Positions 15,185 to 21,325 of a stretch of DNA of 64,000 nt are shown piece after piece. Made by a program: the position numbers and the translations under genes. The notes beneath the pieces were generated by a model. The model was not told where the DNA came from and did no database searches. It was given only the letters and a program-made list of their open reading frames with translations. Positions within the stretch are counted from its first letter, which is position 1; every line of letters begins with the position of its first letter. Source of the DNA: Candidatus Woesearchaeota archaeon (GTDB lineage: Archaea > Nanobdellota > Nanobdellia > Woesearchaeales > JAFGPW01); assembly GCA_016935985.1 (NCBI GenBank), contig JAFGPW010000004.1:1-64000 (forward strand), given 5' to 3'.

Positions 15185-15991
15185 TCAGCCGATGTAGTTC
15201 GTGCTGTCCTTGATGAGGCGGCTCTCGATCCTGTGGAGCCTGCCTTTCGCCAGGCCTGCCCCTTCGTCCACTTTCCCCATGACCTTGGTCTCGAGCTCCT
15301 CGATCTCCTTGTCGAGCTGCTCGAGGTCCAGGCCGAGCTCGAGCTTGGCGTTGAGCACCTGGAGGATGCCGCGAGCTCCCTTGACGCCGAGGTACATCGG
15401 GTGTCCGAAGGTCTCGGCGAGCATGGAGACGCCGGCGATGCTCCGGCGGCCTGCGAGGCCGAGCAGCAGCCCCGATACCCCGACGATGGGGCCGACGATG
15501 CCGTAGAGGTTCGCCGCCATCCCGCTGTCCTTCTGGTAGCGCCCGATCGCCTCTGCCGTGGTGCCGGTGCAGTACACCTTCGGCTCTTTCGGCTCCTCCT
15601 GGAGGCCGATACCTCCGAGGGTGATGATGTCGCTTCCGCCCAACCGCTGGAACTGGTCGAGGAGGAGGTCGGAGAACTCGTAGCAGGAGACCTCGTCGAT
15701 CGGCTGGACGTCGCCGGTGAGGAGCAGAAGGTCGTTCGCCTTGCCCTTGCGCTTCACATAGAAGAGGGTGATCTGCGGGAGCTCGATGAGATTGTCCTCA
15801 TTGACGAAGACCGAATGAGGCATATGGTAGGAGGTGAGCGAGAGGAGCCTCTTCGCCTTGAGCTCATCCACGATGAAGTCGACCGCGACCTTACCCACGT
15901 TGCCGATGCCGGGAAGCCCCTCGATGAGAATCGGCCTGTTCAGCTTCGGGAGGTCTAGGTCTGCTGCGGCGTGGTCTATGGTCCAGGGCAT
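15185..15991 (-). CDS. PAC2 family protein (proteasome assembly chaperone-like)
   Basis: The 268-residue protein has the PAC2 hallmarks LIEGLPGIGNVGKVAVDFIVDEL, SYHMPHSVFVNEDN, YEFSDLLLDQFQRLGGSDIITLGGIG, YGIVGPIVGVSGLLLGLAG and ETFGHPMYLGVKGARGILQVL. The C-terminus (about 215-250) is a charged helix (LEQLDKEIEELETKV). Eukaryotic PAC2 assists 20S proteasome assembly; archaeal relatives (PbaA/PbaB type) bind proteasome components, but roles are not settled. The gene is commonly next to aIF2-alpha/nop10 in archaea, as here, although a plus-strand phosphoribosyltransferase now separates them. A TATA box (CCTTATATACTG) 24-32 nt before the ATG predicts a leaderless mRNA. Confidence 0.88.
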   Translation of the reverse strand: MPWTIDHAAADLDLPKLNRPILIEGLPGIGNVGKVAVDFIVDELKAKRLLSLTSYHMPHSVFVNEDNLIELPQITLFYVKRKGKANDLLLLTGDVQPIDEVSCYEFSDLLLDQFQRLGGSDIITLGGIGLQEEPKEPKVYCTGTTAEAIGRYQKDSGMAANLYGIVGPIVGVSGLLLGLAGRRSIAGVSMLAETFGHPMYLGVKGARGILQVLNAKLELGLDLEQLDKEIEELETKVMGKVDEGAGLAKGRLHRIESRLIKDSTNYIG

Positions 15992-16014
15992 GATAGGCCG
16001 GGGAATGGCGCGCA

Positions 16015-16061
16015 GTATATAAGGTTTTTGCAGCCTGGGAAGGGAGGGAAAAGCTTATAAG
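16015..16061. promoter_or_regulatory. Divergent promoters, PAC2 gene (-) and PRTase gene (+)
   Basis: Minus strand CCTTATATACTG (16015-16023) is set 24-32 nt before the PAC2 ATG. Plus strand AAGCTTATAAG (16051-16061) is only 7-17 nt before ATG 16068 of the ORF track, too close for that start, which argues for initiation at 16137 in the phosphoribosyltransferase gene. Confidence 0.6.
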
Positions 16062-16136
16062 AGGGACATGATACCCCTTTTAGATAGTACTTATTATGGG
16101 CATGAACATGATCGTATCAGACAGGGCGTAGGGGTG

Positions 16137-16850
16137 ATGAAGACCGGCGCGTATGAAGAGATCATCAGGGACATGCGAGTGCGCAAGGAATGCCGAGGGA
16201 CGATGACCCTCATCTCGTTCCCCGAGTTCCCCACGAGGGATTATGTCGATGTCTCGGTGCAGACCAATCCGCTGCTCTGGAATAATGAGCAGATGGAGGA
16301 TCTCCCTCATGCCCAGATTGAACGCATCGAAGGCATCTACATCACGCCAGGCATCATCAAGGACCAGCGCTGGAGCCTCGCCCGGTTCCTCAACAGGTAC
16401 TATAAGGGGAAGGATGACGTGTATGTGATCGGCGTCCTCACCGGCGCCGCCATGTTCAAGGGCGACCTGCTCAAGAAGATCCACTTCGATCATGAGGAGG
16501 CGAACATCAAGCTGAGCTCCTACAATGAGAAGAACAGGCGCGGGCCGCTCGACTTCGAGATCGATTTCCCCGACGATGTGGAGGGCCGATCGGTCATCCT
16601 GATCGAGGACATCGCCGACTCGTTCGTCTCGATGGACAGGATCGAATCCCGGGCCCAGGAGAGGGGAGTGAAGGAGCTCCTCACCGTGACGCTGCTCGAC
16701 AAGGTCGAGGGCCGGCTTGCGCAGTACCATGATCGGCATCCGGGAATCTCGCTCTTCACGATCAAGAACCGGTATGTCGTCGGGTATGGGCTCGATGCCA
16801 ACAAGCGAATGCGCTACCTCAACGGCATCTTCACGATAAAGGGAGAATGA
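16137..16850 (+). CDS. Phosphoribosyltransferase, hypoxanthine/guanine PRTase-like
   Basis: A 237-residue type I phosphoribosyltransferase. VYVIGVLTGAAMFKGDLLKKI corresponds to the GVLKGSVVFxADLxRxI segment of bacterial HPRTs. NIKLSSYNEKNR matches the flexible loop with its Ser-Tyr pair, SVILIEDIADSFVSMDRI is the PRPP loop, and YVVGYGLDANKRMRYLNGIF matches the FVVGYGLDYxExYRNLP ending. The PRPP loop reads EDIADSFVS instead of EDIxDTGxT, a notable divergence in the pyrophosphate-binding part. The ATG at 16137 follows AGGGGTG and lies downstream of the TATA box; the ORF-track start at 16068 is too close to it. Purine salvage is likely; the base specificity cannot be read. Its stop abuts the nop10 stop on the other strand. 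Confidence 0.82.
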   Translation: MKTGAYEEIIRDMRVRKECRGTMTLISFPEFPTRDYVDVSVQTNPLLWNNEQMEDLPHAQIERIEGIYITPGIIKDQRWSLARFLNRYYKGKDDVYVIGVLTGAAMFKGDLLKKIHFDHEEANIKLSSYNEKNRRGPLDFEIDFPDDVEGRSVILIEDIADSFVSMDRIESRAQERGVKELLTVTLLDKVEGRLAQYHDRHPGISLFTIKNRYVVGYGLDANKRMRYLNGIFTIKGE

Positions 16851-17024
16851 TCAGACCAGCCCTTGCCTCTCGAGGTCCTCGCGCTTGGCTTCGCGCCGGT
16901 ACTTCGCGTAGTGGTCCTCAGGAGAGTATTTCGCGGGCTTCGGGTTCACCGCCTCGCCGCCGCAGGGACAAGCCTCCTTCAGGGTGTACCTGCCGCATGC
17001 CCGGCACTTGAGGATGTGCTGCAT
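16851..17024 (-). CDS. nop10: H/ACA RNP protein Nop10
   Basis: A 57-residue protein missed by the ORF track. Translation gives MQHILKCRACGRYTLKEACP, then CGGEAVNPKPAKYSPEDHYAKYRREAKRE. The CxxC and CPC cysteines form the N-terminal zinc ribbon (the second pair is CPC instead of CPxC). The SPEDxYxxYRRExKR helix is the Nop10 signature that packs on Cbf5. Nop10 is part of the box H/ACA complex that makes pseudouridine in rRNA. It starts 6 nt after the aIF2-alpha stop, in the conserved eL44-eS27-aIF2a-nop10 order. Confidence 0.93.
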   Translation of the reverse strand: MQHILKCRACGRYTLKEACPCGGEAVNPKPAKYSPEDHYAKYRREAKREDLERQGLV

Positions 17025-17030
17025 CGCGTT

Positions 17031-17816
17031 TCACTTCTGGTCGCGGACGAACTGCACGGTCGCGCCGTCCTTGGTGAGGAGCTTCTCCGCCGTCTTGGTG
17101 ACGTCTGAGAGCAGCCGCTCCGCGGTCTTGTAGTCCTCAGCGACGATCCTGACCGAGTACTTGCCGGCCCCCTTGTAGCGGAGGTGGAGGTTCTCCTTGT
17201 CGAGGGCCTGCACCTTCAGGAGCCCGGCCTTGATCTTCTCGACGCCCGACGGGTGGTAGGACTCGACCCCGAGCGTGCCGGTGATCTCCACCTCAGGCAG
17301 GCTGATGCGCTGCCTGATCGTCTCGTCGAGCGTCTTCTGGGCGGCCTTGTCAAGACCGATGCCATCGACCTTCGCTCCGCCGAGCACGACGTCCTCGAAG
17401 AAGCCGTAGAGCGTGTCGTAGTCGGCCTTGACCGCGTCCATGATGGTCGCGAAGAGCGTTGCCATGTCGAGCTTGTGGAGCTTCGCGACGTGCTCGAGGA
17501 TCTTCTCCGCCTTCTGGTTCTGCTTTATCTCGTTGACCTTGAGGCGCTTCTGGTTGTCGTTCACCCGGCGCAGCGAGAGGTCGATGTGGCCGCGCTCCTC
17601 GTTGATGCGCAGCACCTTGCAGACGATCTTCTTGCCCTCTTTCACGTAGTCGCGGATGTTCCTGATGCGGCCGGGCGCGATCTCGGAGATGTGGATCATG
17701 CCGCTCTTGTTGTGGTACTCGTCGAGCGTCACGAAGACGGAATGGAACTGCACGTTCGTCACCGTGCACATGACAAGGTCGGATTCCTCGGGGAACCCCT
17801 CTTTCTGCATGAGCAT
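17031..17816 (-). CDS. eif2a: Translation initiation factor 2 subunit alpha
   Basis: The 261-residue aIF2-alpha forms with beta and gamma the heterotrimer that brings initiator tRNA to the small subunit. The N-terminal S1/OB domain (about 8-85) contains GFPEESDLVMCTVTNV, YHNKSGMIHISEIAPGRIRNIRDYVKEG and DLSLRRVN. A helical middle domain and the C-terminal alpha/beta domain (about 175-261, GVEKIKAGL...LHLRYKGAGKYSVRIVAEDYKTAE) follow. ATG 17816 shares one base with the eS27 stop (TAATG), so the long N-terminal extension of the ORF track, which only re-reads eS27 in another frame, is rejected. It sits in the ribosomal operon ahead of nop10. Confidence 0.95.
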   Translation of the reverse strand: MLMQKEGFPEESDLVMCTVTNVQFHSVFVTLDEYHNKSGMIHISEIAPGRIRNIRDYVKEGKKIVCKVLRINEERGHIDLSLRRVNDNQKRLKVNEIKQNQKAEKILEHVAKLHKLDMATLFATIMDAVKADYDTLYGFFEDVVLGGAKVDGIGLDKAAQKTLDETIRQRISLPEVEITGTLGVESYHPSGVEKIKAGLLKVQALDKENLHLRYKGAGKYSVRIVAEDYKTAERLLSDVTKTAEKLLTKDGATVQFVRDQK

Positions 17817-18001
17817 TATTCGAGGACCTCCAGTATCCGCGCCTTGATGCGGGTCTTGCCGCCGGTCGGCTCGGAGATGGTCTTGCCGCACACGAGGCAT
17901 TTGACCTTGGTCGCGCCCTTGCCGAACGTGATCTGCTCGTTCTTGCACTTCGGGCAGCGTATCTTCACGAACTTGGATGTCGGTTCCTGGGGAATGGCCA
18001 T
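17816..18001 (-). CDS. rps27e: Ribosomal protein eS27
   Basis: The 61-residue zinc-ribbon protein of the small subunit. FVKIRCPKCKNEQITFGKGA and VKCLVCGKTISEPTGGKTRIKA give the CxxC...CxxC zinc site and the family ending. ATG 18001 is preceded by GGAGGGTATCATC, a good Shine-Dalgarno-type site. A TATA box (CTTTAAATAC, 18041-18050) lies about 40 nt upstream. These rule out the longer 147-residue ORF. The ATG of aIF2-alpha overlaps the stop (TAATG). Between this TATA box and the eL44 stop, 160 bp contain a tandem GATGAGGTCTC(A/G)CGA repeat but no recognisable gene. Confidence 0.95.
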   Translation of the reverse strand: MAIPQEPTSKFVKIRCPKCKNEQITFGKGATKVKCLVCGKTISEPTGGKTRIKARILEVLE

Positions 18002-18212
18002 GATGATACCCTCCGGTGATGGGCGATGGAATCCCGCCGAGTATTTAAAGGTTGCCTTGGGAGGACATCGTTCAATAACCTCCGTCGCTCTTGGGGTGCG
18101 GCGTCGCGAGACCTCATCGTGAGACCTCATCTCCTGGAGCGGAGGCCGAGCGGCCACGGCAACGATGGGCCGCAGGCGAAGAGGATGTTCCGGCTGGTGA
18201 AGAGGGCGAGAA

Positions 18213-18521
18213 TCAGATGAACTCGATGCGTTTCGCGCGGATGCCCTTGGGCTGGACATGCTGCTTCTTGCACTCCTTGCACTGGTAGCGGAGGTCTGTC
18301 TTCTTGGTGGTCTTCGCGCCGGTGAGCTTGAATTTGGTGACCGCGGGCTTCGAGTAGCGGCCCCGGTTGCCGGTGCCGCGCGCCTTGCCTCGCCTTCGCG
18401 CCCGGACCTTCGAGCCGTAGGAGAGCGAGCTCGCGTTCTTCTTCTTGGTCTGGGCGATCTTGTGCTCGGTGTGCTTCTTGCAGTACGGGCACAGCCGTCT
18501 CGTCATCTTGGGCAGTTTCAT
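18213..18521 (-). CDS. rpl44e: Ribosomal protein eL44
   Basis: The 102-residue large-subunit protein (eL42 in the unified nomenclature) near the E site. MKLPKMTRRLCPYCKKHTEHKI starts it, with the zinc CxxC in LCPYCKKH and the second pair in YQCKECKKQHVQ. SLSYGSKVRARRRGKARGTGNRG and KTTKKTDLRYQC complete the match. The ATG at 18521 is about 25-33 nt after the TATA box CTTTATAAAGG (18546-18554), so the mRNA is nearly leaderless and the 24-residue extension of the ORF track is dropped. It heads the block eL44-eS27-aIF2a-nop10, though eS27 also has its own promoter. Confidence 0.95.
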   Translation of the reverse strand: MKLPKMTRRLCPYCKKHTEHKIAQTKKKNASSLSYGSKVRARRRGKARGTGNRGRYSKPAVTKFKLTGAKTTKKTDLRYQCKECKKQHVQPKGIRAKRIEFI

Positions 18522-18673
18522 CGGAAGTGGGGAAATGGAGGTCCCTTTATAAAGCTTTTCCTTCAGACCGATATATAAATAGAGGGATGGCATTGCGAAA
18601 CATTTATATAGATAAATATACTACTAATAGGTAATAACATTTAACCTGAAAAAATGAGGTGAGGTGGATAACC

Positions 18674-19297
18674 ATGACTGATGATACCACGAACTCGCTC
18701 GTCGAGAAGCTGGACAGCACGGGCTGGGGAGCAAAAACGCTCTATTATGCCCAGAAGCTCGCGCTCCCGGTCGTCATCCTCGGCGCGACCGTCCTTTCGA
18801 GCTGCGGCTCCAAGAAGGGCTTTGACAATGTCCCTGACCTCGACGACTACGACATGGAGTTCGACTTCACCGCCGGGATGCCAGCAGAGCAGACGGGGTT
18901 CGATGCGGTCTACAAGGGCCAGATCGGCAACGTCGAGGTGACCGTTCTCGAGGGCAGCGTGCATAACGGGAAGAAGCACCATGTCCTCGCTTGGGGGCAC
19001 ATCAAGCAGCCGGAGAGCTACCGCATCGCGCCGAAGTATATGCCGTGGGGCCTGGGCGACAAGCGGACCAGGATGGAGACGGTCGAGAAGGTCTTCGTCG
19101 CCGACCAGGACACCAGCGACGATCATCTGGACCGGCTCGTGGCGGTGGGTCCGGTCATGATGGACCTGAACGCGAAGCATCCGTCCCTGCAGAAAGGCGG
19201 GTTCTTCTACGAAGCCTTCAAGAAGGGACTCCGCGCGCCGGCGGACCAGAAGACCGCGAAGATGGCCCAGTTCTACGCTGATATGAAGAAGCGGTGA
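18674..19297 (+). CDS. Hypothetical protein with a lipobox-like segment
   Basis: I do not recognise this 207-residue protein. Residues 30-41 are hydrophobic (ALPVVILGATV) and are followed by LSSCGSK, a match to the bacterial lipobox with Cys44 as the would-be lipidated residue. The 29-residue leader before it (MTDDTTNSLVEKLD...YYAQK) is long for a signal peptide. The remainder is soluble, with acid-rich DNVPDLDDYDMEFDF, then VTVLEGSVHNGKKHHVLAWGH and a basic end. ATG 18674 follows GAGGTGGAT, and TATA box ACATTTATATAG is at 18601-18612. A signal peptidase II homologue is encoded at 30210, which makes lipoprotein processing thinkable. It could also be a single-span membrane protein. Confidence 0.6.
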   Translation: MTDDTTNSLVEKLDSTGWGAKTLYYAQKLALPVVILGATVLSSCGSKKGFDNVPDLDDYDMEFDFTAGMPAEQTGFDAVYKGQIGNVEVTVLEGSVHNGKKHHVLAWGHIKQPESYRIAPKYMPWGLGDKRTRMETVEKVFVADQDTSDDHLDRLVAVGPVMMDLNAKHPSLQKGGFFYEAFKKGLRAPADQKTAKMAQFYADMKKR

Positions 19298-19315
19298 GGC
19301 GATCGCCTCCCCTTA

Positions 19316-19960
19316 TTATTTTCCCTTCATCTTCTCTGCGCGTCCCTTGCTGACGAGCAGTTCCGCTACCTCTCTCGGCAGGTTCGCGACATCCTCCTCG
19401 ACGAACGGGCCGTAGACCGCAAGGTCCGGCCCCACGAACTTCGGGATCGGCTGGAGGATCCGCACCATCGCGTTGAGGCTGTCCTCAGCCGGAACCATCC
19501 CTGATGTGGCGGCATCGGATGATGTTCCAGCTGCCGTCGCAGGCGACGGCAGCGCGGGCGGCTGCGACGGAGATTTTTGGGAGAGAACGTTCGCGAGAAC
19601 GCCGCTCCTGAACGCCGCGAGGCTGTCGATGACCCGGCGGTAGAGCGCGACCTCCTCGTCGAGCATGGCCTTGGAGTCAAAGGACTTCGAGCCGGTCCGC
19701 GCCTTGTTCATGGCAAGGCCCACGATCTTCTTCTCGCGGCGGTCGTAGAGCTCGGCGATGATCCGCTTGACGTTCTCGATCTCGGCAGGCGACTTCCTCG
19801 CATCAGCGCCGGTCTTCTCCTGGATCCCCTGCTTCTCTTTGAGGTACTGGATGACGAGGCCGTAGAACCCCTCAGGAAGCTCCTGGAGCTCGTCGCGCGT
19901 CTTCTCCCGGCGCACCAGCTCGAAGAGCGTCTCGAACGTGAGCGTGATAGCCGCGGCCAT
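19316..19960 (-). CDS. gins51: Replication initiation GINS complex subunit, GINS51 type
   Basis: The 214-residue protein has the archaeal GINS51 layout: an alpha-helical A domain (TFETLFELVRREKTRDELQELPEGFYGLVIQYL, then ENVKRIIAELYDRREKKIVGLAMNKAR and EEVALYRRVIDSLAAF), a flexible Pro/Ala/Ser linker (about 125-155) and a small C-terminal beta B domain (RILQPIPKFVGPDLAVYGPFVEEDVANLPREVAELLVSKGRAEK). GINS links MCM and GAN (RecJ-like) in the replicative helicase complex. It shares a TATA region with the divergent radical SAM gene, and GGGGGTATCCT before the ATG may serve as ribosome-binding site. No gins23 or mcm is in the window. Confidence 0.88.
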   Translation of the reverse strand: MAAAITLTFETLFELVRREKTRDELQELPEGFYGLVIQYLKEKQGIQEKTGADARKSPAEIENVKRIIAELYDRREKKIVGLAMNKARTGSKSFDSKAMLDEEVALYRRVIDSLAAFRSGVLANVLSQKSPSQPPALPSPATAAGTSSDAATSGMVPAEDSLNAMVRILQPIPKFVGPDLAVYGPFVEEDVANLPREVAELLVSKGRAEKMKGK

Positions 19961-20010
19961 AGGATACCCCCTGCGCCGGTCCGGGCGCAGGGACAGGTAA
20001 TTCCATCAGG

Positions 20011-20020
20011 TTTAAATAGT
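20011..20020. promoter_or_regulatory. Shared TATA box, gins51 (-) and radical SAM gene (+)
   Basis: GTTTAAATAG reads as a TATA element in both directions. On the plus strand it is 18-27 nt before ATG 20038, so that mRNA is leaderless. On the minus strand it leaves about 25 nt of leader before the gins51 ATG. Confidence 0.6.
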
Positions 20021-20037
20021 TTGCTTCAGCCCTCCCG

Positions 20038-21249
20038 ATGATGGCGCGGCTCTCATTCCAGGACCTCGCGTTCTCCGACGGGAAAGCGGCGCTCGATATC
20101 CGGTTCTACACCCACTACCGATGCTCGATCCCGCATGAGGATCTCGTCCCGCTCGGCCCGTACACGGTCGAGCCCCACGCGGTCACGTTCCCGCGGCTGT
20201 CGGACGCCCGCGCCTCGCGACGCTTCGCGGCGCTGCTCGAGAAGGCGTTCTCCTATCTCACGAATACGGTCACCGGCAAGCGGACTGTCTATGTCCACCG
20301 CAACTCAGGGATACCGCTCATCGGATCAGGCGCGTTCGGCATCATAGACCGCGGGACGAGGGTTCTCGAGATGAAGCCGATCACCGGCTGCAACATCGGC
20401 TGCGTCTTCTGCTCGGTGGACGAGGGCCAGCGCCAGGCCGATTTCGTGGTCGAGGCCGACTACCTCGCCGACGAGGCGAGGAAGGTGATCGCCTTCAAGG
20501 GGGCGCCGGTCGAGCTCCACATCAACTGCCAGGGCGAGCCGCTCCTGTACGCCCCGCTCGCCTACCTAGTCGCGCGGCTCAGGGAGGACCCGCTCGTCGC
20601 CCGGGTGGTGGTGGAGACGAACGGCATGATGCTCACCCCGACGGTCGAGGACCGGCTGATACAGGCAGGGGTCTCGCAGTTCAACATCTCGCTCAACGCG
20701 ATGGATCCGACGCTCGCCCGTAGGATCGCGGACGCGCCGTACCGGGTTGGGACGGTGAAGGCGACGATCGGGCGGCTCGCGAAGAAGGTGCCGGTCATGG
20801 TGACCCCGGTGTGGGTGCCGGGGCTCAACGACGCGGAGATCGACGGCCTTGTCGCCTTCTGCAAGGAGCACGGCGTGGCGTGCGCGCTGCAGAACTACCT
20901 GGAGTACCGGTTCGGCAGGAAGGCGGGGAAGGAGAAGCCGTTCGAGGATTTCTACGCCGAGCTCCGGGAGCTCGAGCGGCGGCACGGCGTCAGGCTCATC
21001 CTCGACTTCAAGGACGGGTTCTTCGGCAAGGGAAAGGCCCTTCCCAAGCCGTTCAAGAAGGGCGATGTGGTGCGCGCCGAGATCGTCTGCGAGGGCCGCC
21101 TGAAAGGCGAGCGGATCGCAGCTTCCCAGGGGAGGGCGGTCTCGGTCATGAAGTGCCCGAAGGAACACGGCCAGGTCGTGATGAGGATCACGCGGTCCAA
21201 GCACAACATCTACGTCGGGACGCCGGTGCGTTCCCAGCCCGGACACTAG
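20038..21249 (+). CDS. Radical SAM protein, archaeal COG2100-like
   Basis: A 403-residue radical SAM enzyme. The cluster motif CNIGCVFC (CxxxCxxC) is at about 119-126 in KPITGCNIGCVFCSVDEG. LHINCQGEPLLY (GGE-like motif), VVVETNGMML, FNISLNAMDPTLARRI and VMVTPVWVPGLNDAEI follow the barrel strands. About 100 residues precede the barrel. The C-terminus (about 340-403, KKGDVVRAEIVCEGRLKGERIA...VMRITRSKHNIYVGTPV) looks like a small TRAM-like beta domain of RNA-modifying enzymes. This combination fits the uncharacterised archaeal COG2100 group, so an RNA substrate is possible but unproven. MMARLSF is the chosen start; the second ATG is 3 nt on. Confidence 0.8.
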   Translation: MMARLSFQDLAFSDGKAALDIRFYTHYRCSIPHEDLVPLGPYTVEPHAVTFPRLSDARASRRFAALLEKAFSYLTNTVTGKRTVYVHRNSGIPLIGSGAFGIIDRGTRVLEMKPITGCNIGCVFCSVDEGQRQADFVVEADYLADEARKVIAFKGAPVELHINCQGEPLLYAPLAYLVARLREDPLVARVVVETNGMMLTPTVEDRLIQAGVSQFNISLNAMDPTLARRIADAPYRVGTVKATIGRLAKKVPVMVTPVWVPGLNDAEIDGLVAFCKEHGVACALQNYLEYRFGRKAGKEKPFEDFYAELRELERRHGVRLILDFKDGFFGKGKALPKPFKKGDVVRAEIVCEGRLKGERIAASQGRAVSVMKCPKEHGQVVMRITRSKHNIYVGTPVRSQPGH

Positions 21250-21302
21250 GGCTTCCGCTCGTTCTTGAATATAGCGAAGAAAAAGGAAGGAAAAAAAGAG
21301 AA

Positions 21303-21325
21303 TAAAAAAGAGGCCTTACGCCTCT
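21303..21325 (-). terminator. Intrinsic terminator of the S-layer gene
   Basis: On the minus strand AGAGGC-GTAAG-GCCTCT followed by TTTTTTATTC forms a hairpin and T-run. It overlaps the last Glu-Ala codons and stop of the S-layer gene, a very short 3' UTR design. Confidence 0.65.
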
